A stretch of DNA of 64,000 nt from Paenarthrobacter ureafaciens (GCF_004028095.1 NZ_SBHM01000009.1:1-64000), one strand, 5' to 3'. Positions 26,755 through 35,925 are shown, counted from the first letter of the stretch. Made by a program: numbers and translations. Notes: generated by a model from the sequence alone, not told the origin.

Positions 26755-27771
26755 TCAGAGCCATTGACGGTGTTTGAATGACAGATACAGGGCAACGCCC
26801 ATCGCAAGCATGAGGCCGACCGCGGCTGGGTAGCCCATGGGCCAGGCCAGCTCGGGCATGTGGTCAAAGTTCATCCCATATATGGTCCCCACCAAGGTCG
26901 GGGCGAAGAGGATCGCCGCCCAGGAGGAGATCTTCTTGACTTCCTCGTTCTGGGCCAGGCTCGACTCCGAGAGACGCTGCATTTCAGCGTTCTGCTGCTG
27001 GGCTACCAGGGTTGCGTGAACTGTCAGGGCGCTCTGGAGCAGGACGCGGAAAGCATCGACCCGCTCCACGATACGGATGATGTGGTCATGGACATCCCGA
27101 AGCCGGGTCTGCAGCTCCAGGTCCAGATGGTATTTCTCCGCACCGCGTTCCAAGGCCTCCAGCATGGCTCTCAGAGGATGGGTGGCGCGTTGAAACTCGA
27201 TGACTTCCCGGGAGAGTTCGTAGATGCGCCGGGCCACGTCAGGTCCGGCACTGAACAGCTCGTCCTCGATTTCGTCAATGTCGTTTTCCAACCCCGCGAC
27301 GACAGGCCCGTACCCGTCCACGACCTCGTCCAGGATCGCGTACAACACCGCCTGCGGACCCAGCGCTAGAAGGTCAGAGGCAGCTTCGAGGCGGTGGCGG
27401 ACTTTTACCAGGTCCGGGGACTCCGCATGCCTGACCGTAACAACAAAGTCAGGCCCAACGAATACGTGCAGCTCGCCGAACTCGACCTTCTCCACGTCAT
27501 CGAGGTACCGTGCCGGGCGCAGAACGGTGAACAGCGTGTCCCCATAACGTTCGAGCTTGGCCCGCTGATGACCGTTGAGCGCATCTTCCACGGCGAGCTC
27601 GTGTAGGCAGAACTCCTCCGCCACTGATCTCAGTTCCTCCAGCCCCGGGCGGTAAAGCCCGATCCATGCCATCCCGCTTCGGTCCCGCAGCATCTCGTAC
27701 ATCTCATCCAGGTTCTTTGGGGTGTCGGTTCGCCGGCCGTCAACATAGACGGCATTGTCGACTATGGTCAT
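26755..27771 (-). CDS. corA: CorA-family magnesium/cobalt transporter
   Basis: The product has 338 residues. A long cytoplasmic N-terminal domain (LHVFVGPDFVVTVRHAESPD, GLENDIDEIEDELF) leads to two C-terminal membrane helices with the YGMNF selectivity motif and the periplasmic-loop MPEL, ending in a basic KHRQWL tail. This is the standard CorA layout, which works as a pentamer for Mg2+ uptake in the cytoplasmic membrane. The frame opens at 27852, but the ATG at 27771 gives the usual N-terminus. A decayed copy lies downstream. Confidence 0.9.
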   Translation of the reverse strand: MTIVDNAVYVDGRRTDTPKNLDEMYEMLRDRSGMAWIGLYRPGLEELRSVAEEFCLHELAVEDALNGHQRAKLERYGDTLFTVLRPARYLDDVEKVEFGELHVFVGPDFVVTVRHAESPDLVKVRHRLEAASDLLALGPQAVLYAILDEVVDGYGPVVAGLENDIDEIEDELFSAGPDVARRIYELSREVIEFQRATHPLRAMLEALERGAEKYHLDLELQTRLRDVHDHIIRIVERVDAFRVLLQSALTVHATLVAQQQNAEMQRLSESSLAQNEEVKKISSWAAILFAPTLVGTIYGMNFDHMPELAWPMGYPAAVGLMLAMGVALYLSFKHRQWL

Positions 27772-28081
27772 CAGAGTCCGTCCTTTCCGCTCCCTCAGGC
27801 AGTTGTCGCGCGCGTGGCTGGTCCACGGTATCCGGAGGCTAATCGTCGTCATTAGGATGCCGGTCTACGATGCCGTTTTCGCTGGCAAGGGTTTTGAAGC
27901 AATTCATCGCACCGGGCGGGGCCAGATTGCTGGGGATCCGGAGGTGCAGGTCCGGATATGGATTCCAATTCCTTGGCTCATGCCCGGGATCGATCCCGGC
28001 CACGATAGCCGCAGGGCCCCTTTTTCTTCATGCCAAGACAGGTCCGTCTCTGCCATCGTCTGTAGGCGCGGACCGCGTGGC

Positions 28082-29122
28082 CTACTTCCCTCGGAACTGA
28101 GCCCAACGGTGTTGAATTTGCCTGATGCATTCCTGCCGCGAATGGAAACGGGCAGCTGAGACCGAGGCGACGACGGCGGCGGCGACGTCGCGCACTTTGG
28201 TGTTCCTGCTGTCGGCTGCGCGCACGAGGATGTCGAAGGCAGTGTCGTGGCCGCAGTGGTTCTGGGCCATCACGACGCCCAGTGCCGTATCGATGACTGT
28301 GTTGTTGGCAAGGGCTGTCTGGAGGTCCTCGGCCAAGTCCTTGAGTTCCTCGACCCGCAGGGCAGTCCGGAGGGTCCTTGCGGCCTGACCGGCAAATTGT
28401 TCAGCGGCCCGAATCTTGTCAAGGCTCAAGGCGTCCGGCCGGTCGCCGCACAACGTCAAGATGACGCTGGCTCCGCCCTCGGCAGGAGCGGGAACGGCGA
28501 GAACGGATGTGATGCCCATGCCCGCAGCTGCTCCGGTCAGTACCGGCCAGCGGCAGTCATTGGTCAAGTCGCCGACGAGGACCGGCGCCTGTCCGGCCCT
28601 GGCCGTCATTCCAGGTCCCTGCCTCAGATTGTCCTGCATATCGTTCAACGCAAACGCCAGCGCCCCGCTGCCTCCAAACGCGGGTGACCGCTTCGGGCGG
28701 AACAGACTGAAACCGCAGGACACCCCCGGGATCGTTGTTGAGAGGCTGCTCACAACCTGGGCTGCCAGGCCGGTGAGGATATCCCGTACGTGTTCTCTTT
28801 CCATCATGACTACGTCCAGCCCTCCGCGGTCTTGCCAGGCCTGGTGGGCTGCCACGGCCCTTCTCTTGGCGGCTGCCGCCCGGAGGTGGTTCCGGGAGCG
28901 GGCCAGCTCAACCGGGGTCTCCGGGTCATCAACAGGAGCGGCGAGGCTATGGTCCTGAATGAGGCCGGTCCCGGCACACTCGCGCACATCACGTATGGCA
29001 GCGGCTGCGGCCTTTGTATCACCGAACGGTCCTGAGACGGCCAGGAGCCCCCCGCCGGGAGCGAGAAGCCGGAAACGGATGTGGGATTGATGATCGGTAA
29101 ATAATTCGAAGTATCCAGCCAT
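28082..29122 (-). CDS. DUF1508 (YegP-like)-GAF-ANTAR fusion protein
   Basis: The product has 346 residues, with GGAAGG before the ATG at 29122. Residues 3-55 match DUF1508/YegP (YFELFTDHQSHIRFRLLAPGG and KAAAAAIRDVRE). Residues of about 110-270 are GAF-like (NLRQGPGMTARAGQAPVLVGD, then GITSVLAVPA). Residues of about 275-335 are an ANTAR RNA-binding domain (NNTVIDTALGVVMAQNHCGH, AFDILVRAADSRN). The GAF-ANTAR part parallels the gene at 24825. A YegP-type module at the front is an unusual addition. I infer an RNA antiterminator that responds to an unknown signal. Confidence 0.82.
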   Translation of the reverse strand: MAGYFELFTDHQSHIRFRLLAPGGGLLAVSGPFGDTKAAAAAIRDVRECAGTGLIQDHSLAAPVDDPETPVELARSRNHLRAAAAKRRAVAAHQAWQDRGGLDVVMMEREHVRDILTGLAAQVVSSLSTTIPGVSCGFSLFRPKRSPAFGGSGALAFALNDMQDNLRQGPGMTARAGQAPVLVGDLTNDCRWPVLTGAAAGMGITSVLAVPAPAEGGASVILTLCGDRPDALSLDKIRAAEQFAGQAARTLRTALRVEELKDLAEDLQTALANNTVIDTALGVVMAQNHCGHDTAFDILVRAADSRNTKVRDVAAAVVASVSAARFHSRQECIRQIQHRWAQFRGK

Positions 29123-29708
29123 GATCCAGACCTTCCAGGCCCCAAGGGGCTTCATCTGGTGAAGGCTTCAAGCCGGAAAGAAAGCCAGGCGACGAAAAGT
29201 CTGCACGATTAATGTGTAGGGCAGGTTACGCCTGCATCCGCAGTCAACATTTTCTGCTGCAGCTGTAACTGGCCGTAAGCCCAGACTACGCCCCTGCCGG
29301 GGCGGGTATCTATGGTCCCGACTTACAGGGCGGGACAGGCGAAGCCGGAGGGCCCCGTGCAGCGGTGCGGGCTATGGCAGCTTCCCGCTGCCGCTTGAAC
29401 TTTCAGAAGACTTTGCCGGGACAGCACCGGCGTCCCTGAGCGGGCTGGTGACGACTTCAGCCTCCTAGGCCCGGCGTGCACAAACGGGCAGCATTTTTCG
29501 TCTTCATGGGCAGCTGCTTCGCGGGTTCCCGTGGAGGTTCCCTGAGCCACAGATGAAGCCCCCGACTTGTCGGTCACGGCGAAGCCTTTCCCTTGATCAG
29601 CGTGCCGGATGCGATCCTGGCTGGCGGCAGTGGTGTGGGCGGAGTGTGGGCCACAGGGGCCGCTCCGCTGAAGCCCACGCAGGCGTATTGTGTGGACAAG
29701 GGTAAGTA
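29123..29708. other. Intergenic region between divergent genes
   Basis: This stretch of about 590 bases separates the minus-strand YegP-ANTAR gene from the plus-strand desaturase and should hold both promoters. I cannot point to a convincing -35/-10 pair, gene or terminator. Because a partner of the ANTAR proteins would be two adjacent hairpins before a terminator, it is a sensible place to look, but I do not see a clear pair. Confidence 0.35.
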
Positions 29709-30844
29709 GTGCCAATGACAGAGCATCACGCTGACCCCCGAACGGTTCGAGGCATCATGGAAAAAGCACCGTCGCAGCCACAAAACCCTCGGCGGCGCCA
29801 GCCCCCGAACCAGGTGGTGAATAGCTACCTCACAATGCTGGGACAGGTGCGGGACGCGGGCTTTCTGCGACGCAGGCGCGGCTTCTACATCACCCTCTTC
29901 GCCGTTCTCGTGGTGGCGTGGGCAGGCATTTGGGGCGGTTTCTTCTTGCTTGAGGACACCTTGTTCCAGTTGCTGATTGCCGCCGGCATGGGCGTGGTGC
30001 TGACCCAGTTCGGATTCCTCGCCCACGAAGCTGCACACCGTCAGGTCTTCACGTCAAAAGTCACGAACGAATGGGCAGCGCGCCTGCTCGGCGCCGGATT
30101 GGTGGGGATCAGTTACGCCATGTGGGCGCAAAAGCACACCCGCCACCACAACCACCCCAACATGATAGACAGGGATCCGGATATCCACACCGGGGCGATC
30201 GCCTTCCACCCCCAGGCCGCCGCTTCGCGGCGCGGCTTCATGATCCGGGTGACACGCCGACAGGGGTGGCTGCTGTTCCCGTTGCTGTTCTTCCTGGGTC
30301 TAAGCCTTCACGTGGACTCCCAGAAGTACTTGGTCCGCCGCGGAAGCGTCGATCATCGCTGGGTTGAGATCCCGCTTCTGGCGATGCGGCTACTCGTTGT
30401 TCCCGTGCTGGTGTTCTGGCTGTTACCGCTCGGCATGGCATTCGCGTTCCTGGGCGTGCAAGTTGGCGTATTCGGGTCTACATGGGCGCCTCGTTCGCTC
30501 CAAACCACGAGGGGATGCCCATCCTGCCGGCCTCCAGCAGAGCGGATTTCCTTCACCGACAGGTTCTCACCGGACGCAACATCGCCGGGGGTTGGTTCAT
30601 GGACATCCTCATAGGAGGGCTGAACCGACAGATCGAGCACCACTTGTTCCCGGACATGCCTCGACCGTACCTGCACGGCGCCGCAGCGCTGGTGCGCTCC
30701 ACCTGCCAAGAGCAGGGTATCCCCTACACCGAGACCAGCCTCATCGACTCCTACGCGATCGTGGTTCGTTACCTGAACGCCGTGGGCCTGTTCGCCGGTG
30801 GTCCGTTCGAATGCCCCGTAGCAGGAAACCACAGACCACGCTGA
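29709..30844 (+). pseudogene. Membrane fatty-acid desaturase, frameshifted
   Basis: Two frames together encode a desaturase of the FADS/DesA3-like class. The first frame carries the histidine boxes HEAAH and HTRHHNH and several membrane helices. The second frame, from about 30482, carries GASFAPNHEGMPIL and the third box QIEHHLFP. Inserting one base near 30475 (turning VFGSTWAP into VFGVYMGAS) would restore a full-length enzyme. The gene would introduce double bonds into membrane acyl chains using a di-iron centre. A real one-base deletion or a sequence error are both possible; otherwise nothing is missing. Confidence 0.8.
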
Positions 30845-30926
30845 GCCCGACCCCTGGCACCTGCTGCCCCGGCAGGCGTCCGCGCAGAACCAAAAGCGGA
30901 GACTTGACGTGCACGGAAAGGAAGCA

Positions 30927-31292
30927 ATGATGGCATCGGAACCACTCACACCGGGAGGGCCCCCGCCGGAACAGACACCCCCGACCGGGCCACCCCCGGG
31001 ACCGGCACCTGCCCTTCACACTGAGCCCAAACCCAAACCAACCCGATCCGGGATGGTCTGGGTGGCCGTGACCACGGCCCTTGTCCTGCTGGTGCTGTTG
31101 ATCATTTTCATCCTGCAGAACCAGGAACCTGCCAGCGTCAGGTTCTTCGGCCTCGAAGGCACGCTCTCCTTGGGAATGGCCCTGTTCATCGCCAGCGTCG
31201 CAGGTGGAATCGTCGTAGCGGTCGCCGGAGCAGCAAGAATCATCCAACTCCGCTCCAACGCCCGCAACGTGCGGCTCCACAAACGTAGCTAG
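30927..31292 (+). CDS. LapA-domain (DUF1049) membrane protein
   Basis: The product has 121 residues from ATG 30927 with AAAGGAAG in front. A proline-rich hydrophilic N-terminus (about 40 residues) is followed by two membrane helices (VWVAVTTALVLLVLLIIFIL and LGMALFIASVAGGIVVAVAG) joined by QNQEPASVRFFGLEG, the LapA/DUF1049 hallmark. The end is basic. LapA proteins act in envelope or lipopolysaccharide assembly in proteobacteria; the role in actinobacteria is not established. It follows the desaturase, suggesting a membrane-stress theme. Confidence 0.8.
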   Translation: MMASEPLTPGGPPPEQTPPTGPPPGPAPALHTEPKPKPTRSGMVWVAVTTALVLLVLLIIFILQNQEPASVRFFGLEGTLSLGMALFIASVAGGIVVAVAGAARIIQLRSNARNVRLHKRS

Positions 31293-31659
31293 CCGGTGCT
31301 TCACCAGGCCATGAAGGAGTGCTGACGGCATTCAGGCCCGCAGGGCCTCCATGCAACCGGCAAACCTCCACACGCTGCCGTCATTCTTCCAAGGCTCGGC
31401 GACGGACAGCTCATCGGGTCCAATGCTGTGCCCGACAGCGTGGTGACCATTTTCCGGGAAGCCTCGGTACGGCCCGCCAAAGAGCACGGTGTAGCGTTTC
31501 CCCACGGGTGATCCCCGGCCCGTTCGATCCAGGACCCGGCAACGCACAGGCGACGGGCAGAGGTTCAGGTACGGTCATATCAGCCTCATTGTTGATAATC
31601 CCCGTATGGCTATCGACATCACCAGCTTGTGATGTTGTTGCGACGCTGCGTTCCGTTGC
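31293..31659. other. Probable remnant region before the lipid kinase
   Basis: A plus-strand reading around 31365-31511 (HAAVILPRLGDGQLIGSN... to a TGA) is protein-like but has no start. I do not recognise it. The rest is featureless. Confidence 0.3.
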
Positions 31660-32517
31660 CTATCCGAGGGTGGCCAGGGCCTGGTGTCGGGCTTGGACCA
31701 GGACGGAGGTGTGGGCGTTGATCTGCATGATTTCACCGTCGATCTGCAGTGGAATTGGATCGAGGGTGAGGAATTCGTAACGGCTAACGCTTTGTTGGGC
31801 TCCAAGCCCGATGGTAACTGCCCGAAGAGTCATCAAGGCGATGCGCCATTTACTGGCGTGGGGAAGCATGATGACTTCGAACATGCCGTCGTTGGGTTCC
31901 CCTGCTTCACTGATCCTGCCGTATTTGGCCATGTGGGCGATGTTGGCCAGCACGAGGCTGTCGAACGTGGCACGGGCACCATCGGTACGGGCAATCTCGA
32001 TGGGCCGGAGGCGTGAGACGGTCCGGGTGACGGAGATCAGCTCGGAGAGCCTGCCCTTGGTGCCTTCTTCTATGCCCGTGGCCATGGCCGGGGTGAGCCC
32101 GAAGCCGATGTATGAGTGGGCATACCGGGACCAGGCACCAGGGCCTTCCCCGATCTGTAGCTCCAGCAGGTCAAGCCGGCGGACTTCGGCACCAATGATG
32201 GCCTCGATCAGCGGCATCGTACTGGTGCTGCGTCGGTGGTCGTTGGCGTTGCCTCCGGCCATGACCGCGCAGACCGCGTTGCCCCCGGCATCCATCACAC
32301 CATTAATGACTTCGTTGTAGCCGCCGTCGCCACTGATCGAAACGATCAAGGGCCGACCAGTAGAGGCCATTTCGCGCGCCAGTGCTCTGCCATGCCCGGC
32401 GAAACCGGTAGGTTCCAGACTGACCGGGATCGCGGGCAGCCGGGCGCGCAGGTCTTGACTCAACTGCCTGGCCAGGCGTCCCGGATCGCTTCTGCCCTTA
32501 GGATTGAAGATCAGCAC
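31660..32517 (-). CDS. Diacylglycerol/lipid kinase-family protein
   Basis: The product has 285 residues from a GTG at 32517, preceded by an in-frame stop 42 bases upstream, so the start is limited to this region. The kinase signature VSISGDGGYNEVINGVM replaces the standard GGDGT loop, and MAGGNANDHRR replaces GTaNDFAR; such variants occur in the DAGK_cat superfamily. The C-terminal beta domain ends QIDGEIMQI. It probably phosphorylates a membrane lipid with ATP. The altered GGDGT loop (SGDGG) makes the substrate and even activity uncertain. Confidence 0.8.
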   Translation of the reverse strand: MLIFNPKGRSDPGRLARQLSQDLRARLPAIPVSLEPTGFAGHGRALAREMASTGRPLIVSISGDGGYNEVINGVMDAGGNAVCAVMAGGNANDHRRSTSTMPLIEAIIGAEVRRLDLLELQIGEGPGAWSRYAHSYIGFGLTPAMATGIEEGTKGRLSELISVTRTVSRLRPIEIARTDGARATFDSLVLANIAHMAKYGRISEAGEPNDGMFEVIMLPHASKWRIALMTLRAVTIGLGAQQSVSRYEFLTLDPIPLQIDGEIMQINAHTSVLVQARHQALATLG

Positions 32518-32562
32518 GATCCGGTCGAACCGCCCCGGAGTAGACGGATCAGACAGTGTTCC

Positions 32563-32985
32563 TCACCGCCACGGTTCCGGCCCGCGGGTGAATCTGCGGC
32601 CCGTGATCTGCTCCGGGGTGATCTCAACAAAGACGTACTTGATCGTCGGGATCCAGGAGTGCAGCGGCAGCTTTTTCGCCGCTTCGATGTCGATTTCCCG
32701 TTCCAGTGAACGCGCGGTTCCTTTCACGATAACGCTCCAGGCCGCATCGGCCGTGTAACCGTCCGTTTCCAACGCCACATGGCGGTTGATGGTCAGGCTG
32801 ACAAGTTTGCTGCCCTGGGCCGTCCTGAAAAGGACTCGCCCGTCATGGGCCAGATAATTGATGGGGAAGATTTCCGGCTGGTCTCCGACACTGACCGCCA
32901 ACCGGCCAAGCTCTGACCCGCTGAGCAAATCCCAGGACTGGGCCCCGTCCAGCACGACCACCGGATCCTCCTGCTCAACGCTCAT
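32563..32985 (-). CDS. Pyridoxamine 5'-phosphate oxidase-like flavoprotein
   Basis: The product has 140 residues from ATG 32985, served by GGAG five bases upstream. The split-barrel pattern is clear: LAVSVGDQPEIFPINYLAHDGRVLFRTAQGSKL, and VALETDGY. These proteins bind FMN, F420 or haem and are common in actinobacterial stress regions. The catalytic function is not predictable. It lies 45 bases upstream of the lipid kinase on the same strand and may be co-transcribed with it. Confidence 0.85.
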   Translation of the reverse strand: MSVEQEDPVVVLDGAQSWDLLSGSELGRLAVSVGDQPEIFPINYLAHDGRVLFRTAQGSKLVSLTINRHVALETDGYTADAAWSVIVKGTARSLEREIDIEAAKKLPLHSWIPTIKYVFVEITPEQITGRRFTRGPEPWR

Positions 32986-33122
32986 CACGTCTCCGTTCCA
33001 CGCTGCTCTCAAAGCCCATGACCTGCCCGCCCGGGCACGGCGCGATCGATTTCATTCTCTCCCCACCACACCCGCCATGGAAGATCCTGCCCAAACCGAC
33101 CGAAAGCGTGTAGACTCAATAT

Positions 33123-33311
33123 ATGTCGGGACATTATGACAATCTCTCCGAAACCCCGAGCAAAGAGCCGAGCCCCGCAAATGCGCCCGTGAAAACCCCC
33201 GATGCGACCCCAAGAAGCATCGAGGAGGACGCTGCGGAAAGCTGGGACAACGAGGGCGGCCATGACCGTGCTGCATCCGCAGAACGGCCCATAGGCAGCG
33301 ACCTCCCCTAG
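33123..33311 (+). CDS. Small acidic hypothetical protein
   Basis: A possible 62-residue protein rich in Glu, Asp, Ser, Pro and Ala, predicted to be disordered (SKEPSPANAPVKTPDATP). There is no clear ribosome site, so the call is weak. Small acidic proteins of this kind occur beside stress genes. Confidence 0.4.
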   Translation: MSGHYDNLSETPSKEPSPANAPVKTPDATPRSIEEDAAESWDNEGGHDRAASAERPIGSDLP

Positions 33312-33406
33312 GCGGCCCGGTTTCGGGACCGCCTAAATGCAGCCACCGCCGCCCCCAGGTTTTCGCGGATCCGCCGGTGCATCCAAAGAAACGTGGGCAC
33401 CACGCC

Positions 33407-33847
33407 ATGACCACCACCCAGAACCAGCCCGTTCAAGCCAGCAGCGTCCTCACCCTCAGCGGTGTCCTCGCCTCGGCCTTGCCGCACGACATCGGCACGG
33501 CGAAAGGTTCCGCGCTTTACACCGTCCCTGCCGTCTTCTCCCGCAGACCTGAGCCCAGGGAACTCGATCTCCTTCACAGCAGCGACTTAGCCAGGCGCCT
33601 GGCGGATGCGGGCTACAGCGAAGTCAAGTTGCGGGTCTCGGACCGGCGGCTCCTGATCACCAACACGAACCTGGAAGAACTCAAGGCAGGCCTGGCCACT
33701 CTCGTGGGCACGATCCTGCGCGAAATTTCTGAACAAGCCTCACTTGAACGCACCAACCGGGCAGAGGAACTGGACGCCTTGGGCCTGATCGAGGAACACC
33801 GCCTCGAAGCAGTACGCGCATCCGCCGCAGAAGTCCGCTTCGACTAA
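33407..33847 (+). CDS. Hypothetical protein with C-terminal helical region
   Basis: The product has 146 residues from ATG 33407. The middle part reads LARRLADAGYSEVKLRVSDRRLLITNTNLEELKAGLATLVG, alternating helix and strand, and the end is a charged helix. No known domain is recognised. Codon use resembles that of nearby actinobacterial genes, which supports coding. Function unknown. Confidence 0.55.
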   Translation: MTTTQNQPVQASSVLTLSGVLASALPHDIGTAKGSALYTVPAVFSRRPEPRELDLLHSSDLARRLADAGYSEVKLRVSDRRLLITNTNLEELKAGLATLVGTILREISEQASLERTNRAEELDALGLIEEHRLEAVRASAAEVRFD

Positions 33848-34039
33848 GGCCCACACCCCAGGGTGCTTTTGCTGACCTGAAGGAACTCAGCGAACAGTGG
33901 CAGCACCCAAGCTCCACCCGAAGGTAGTGAACCGCGGGACTGCAAGACCCTCCCCGGTGGAAGGAACCAAGAGATGCCGCACCCTCGACCGACCCTCCGC
34001 GCGAGGTACTGCATGACCGGGACGCGGCCTCGAATAATC

Positions 34040-34135
34040 AACGCAGTCTTCGGGCGGCCCGCCTCCGGCTATCAAGGATCAGGTGACCGGCTGCAGGCAT
34101 ATCAGGGCTGCATTCTCGCTTGGAAGTGTCCCCTA
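34040..34135 (-). mobile_element. IS256-family transposase 3' remnant
   Basis: The sequence ATCAAGGATCAGGTGACCGG with the following CAGGCATATCAGGGCTGCATTCTCG matches the transposase C-terminal coding region at 12733-12790 with several substitutions. The minus-strand reading ENAALICL parallels ENAALKCL. No inverted repeat end is seen. It lies just left of long repeat copy B. Confidence 0.7.
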
Positions 34136-34359
34136 TCTGATGACGGGTGCTTGCATTTCGCTATTCGGCTACCGACCAGTTCCTGTGGCATGCCCCGATT
34201 TGCCGGTCATGGGCAGCGACCCGACGTTCGCCGACAGCGGCAAAGAGAGTGTGGAGAATGTCCACAGTTTCCACCCCGGACTGGCCCGAACAGGCGCCGG
34301 ACTGGCCCGGATCCCGCACGTTTCCGCGGGATCCGGGCAACGGCAAGGCCGGGAATGGC

Positions 34360-34381
34360 GTTCGAGTCCCACCTCGGGCAC
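34360..34381 (+). other. tRNA 3'-end-like segment, copy B
   Basis: Identical to copies A and C over the 22 bases starting at GTTCGAG and continuing into GGCATAACCCCT, while the preceding bases (ATGGC) differ. This sharp left edge at the T-loop is typical of an attachment-site core. Confidence 0.65.
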
Positions 34382-34386
34382 GGCAT

Positions 34387-34409
34387 AACCCCTCTTCGGA
34401 GGGGTTTTT
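34387..34409 (+). terminator. Intrinsic terminator in repeat copy B
   Basis: AACCCCTC pairs with GAGGGGTT around a TTCG tetraloop, followed by five T. The loop differs from copy A (GTCA) while the stem is kept. Confidence 0.85.
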
Positions 34410-34650
34410 GCATTTAACTGTTGACAAACGTTGACAATTCCCACTGATTTGTGGTCCCGGACGGTGCCTGGCCGCCGCGTGCGGCCTGTTCAGTTTGGGT
34501 AGGGGACCCGGCTCAGCGTCCTTGCGTTGGGCGCTCCGCTTGCTTGGCTCTGGGCGGGCCTGATGTCCGTCTCTGGTGTTCCGCCGCCCCTGTAGACCGC
34601 TCAAACTTCATGGTGGGCTGAGGCCACTCGGACATGACTTTTTGGTGGCT

Positions 34651-34943
34651 ATGTCGGGTTTTTCTCGGGAAAGCGTGCTCCTCTTGGGCCGTGGTATCGG
34701 CGACTCGATCTTCAACGTAGGCACGGGGCTCACAGGCGACGCCCTTGAGTCCGTCTGGGAGTTTGAGTTCCCTTCGGGGCCTTGCCCCTCTTGACCGACG
34801 ACCCGCTCACTCAGCACAGCGTCACCTTTGCTAAGGAAGATACTCGACAACAAGAGTGCGGCTATGGGGGCTCGCTACCGCAGGCAGTCGCGCCAGTACA
34901 CCTGGAAAGCTCCGGAGCTTTCCCACGTAGCAGCCGTCATCGC
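34651..34943. other. Spacer right of repeat copy B
   Basis: About 290 bases with no supported gene, up to the stop of the hypothetical gene at 34944. Confidence 0.4.
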
Positions 34944-35486
34944 CTATTTGACCTTGCTCACGTAGCCGGCGACGGTGTCGAGGAGCTCACTTGAGAGGCC
35001 GGTGAGGTCCACTACTTCGTTGACTGCAGCCAGCTGGGAGTTGGCCGTCGCTGTGGCTCTCCGAAACTCTTCCCGCACAGTTTTGTGTGTCGGGAGCTGG
35101 GAGGGGCCAGAGGAGGGGATCCCTGGCAGTGGGCTAGTTGAGCTCTTCGAAGTCCCTGACATTCCATCCGCGTACAGCGAGCAAGTAGTGCTTTTCAGTA
35201 GCCGCCGTGCCGTGGCATCCAAGTGCTGCCTGAACGCTTGCGAGGGCGTTTCAATCAGTGAAGCTGATACAAGTTCGACCGCGTCCTTGCTGCTGAAACT
35301 CATGACTTCATCTGAGACGCCTAACATTGCAGCAACTTGTTTTAGGGTCGCTGCGCGCTGCGCGGCGGCATCAACGGTTGCCTTCTCGGAAGCACTCAGT
35401 GAGGTTCCTTCCGGTACCTCTTTCAGCATGTCATCAATCCTCGTGGACAGGCTTTTGAACTCCGAAGGGTCCGCCGCCCTGGTCAA
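34944..35486 (-). CDS. Hypothetical protein, alpha-helical
   Basis: The product has 180 residues. An XRE-like stretch (AATLKQVAAMLGVSDEVMSF) is surrounded by helices, then a Ser/Pro-rich linker and a C-terminal helical part (AAVNEVVDLTGLSSELLDTVAGYV). I do not recognise a known domain. It starts 13 bases after the stop of the Cys/His-motif gene, so the two are probably translated from one mRNA. It lies at the left edge of the segment bounded by repeats B and C. Confidence 0.55.
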   Translation of the reverse strand: MTRAADPSEFKSLSTRIDDMLKEVPEGTSLSASEKATVDAAAQRAATLKQVAAMLGVSDEVMSFSSKDAVELVSASLIETPSQAFRQHLDATARRLLKSTTCSLYADGMSGTSKSSTSPLPGIPSSGPSQLPTHKTVREEFRRATATANSQLAAVNEVVDLTGLSSELLDTVAGYVSKVK

Positions 35487-35499
35487 GAGGCTTCAGGCT

Positions 35500-35925
35500 T
35501 CATCTGCGCTCCTCTTCAGATTCGCCAGGGCCTGAACAGGTTTGCCGCACGATGTCAGTAGCAACAGCAGAGCGGCGAACAACACCGGCAGGAGATACTA
35601 TCGTCGTCCTCGTCTCAGTCAGCTGGATAGATGCTGCTGTCGACGTATGTTTGTTCATCATGGGGGAACGTGGGTCAACCTGTTCGGTGCGGCGTTCCGT
35701 CTCTGCAAGGAATTTGAAAGCGCTCCACGGCCTCGAAATCAGTTGACAGTCCTGCGTGTGTCTGGCAGCAAACAAGGGCTGGCGCTTCTGTCCCGCTCGG
35801 AACACAGCGCGCCCGTCACAGGACAGGCATACCAATTCTTGGCGGGCTGCTTTCTGATCTTCCGGCGGAAGTCCAGCAAATTCTGTTGCCGTCCATTCGG
35901 TGCCGTCCAGAAGGCTCTTTGCCAT
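35500..35925 (-). CDS. Cys/His-motif protein, CoiA-like zinc finger pattern
   Basis: The product has 141 residues from ATG 35925, preceded by AGGAG at proper spacing. The N-terminal half shows LVCLSCDGRAVFRAG...PLFAARHTQDCQL, a C-x2-C...H-x3-C arrangement like the zinc-binding front of CoiA-type competence/nuclease proteins. No nuclease domain follows; the C-terminal 60 residues are low in pattern. I infer a zinc-binding protein, possibly a truncated nuclease relative. It is paired with the hypothetical gene 13 bases downstream. Confidence 0.55.
   Translation of the reverse strand: MAKSLLDGTEWTATEFAGLPPEDQKAARQELVCLSCDGRAVFRAGQKRQPLFAARHTQDCQLISRPWSAFKFLAETERRTEQVDPRSPMMNKHTSTAASIQLTETRTTIVSPAGVVRRSAVATDIVRQTCSGPGESEEERR

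Larger units (their letters stand above)
34246..34650 (+). repeat. Long direct repeat, copy B (att-like)
   Basis: This is the most diverged of the three copies (others at 20275-20705 and 56705-57115). It keeps the order of parts: a degenerate palindrome (TGTGGAGAATGTCCACA), the tRNA 3'-end-like block at 34360-34381, a terminator, phased repeats TGTTGACAAACGTTGACAA, and the GGTGCCTGGCCGCC / GGCCTGTTCAGTTTGGGT tail. The block from the T-loop to the terminator is conserved better than its left flank. Confidence 0.8.

Noticed and set aside
33123..33847. Stress-operon function for the two small genes before repeat B
   Set aside because: They are near stress-type genes, but neither has a recognisable domain or shared operon signals, so no function is claimed.
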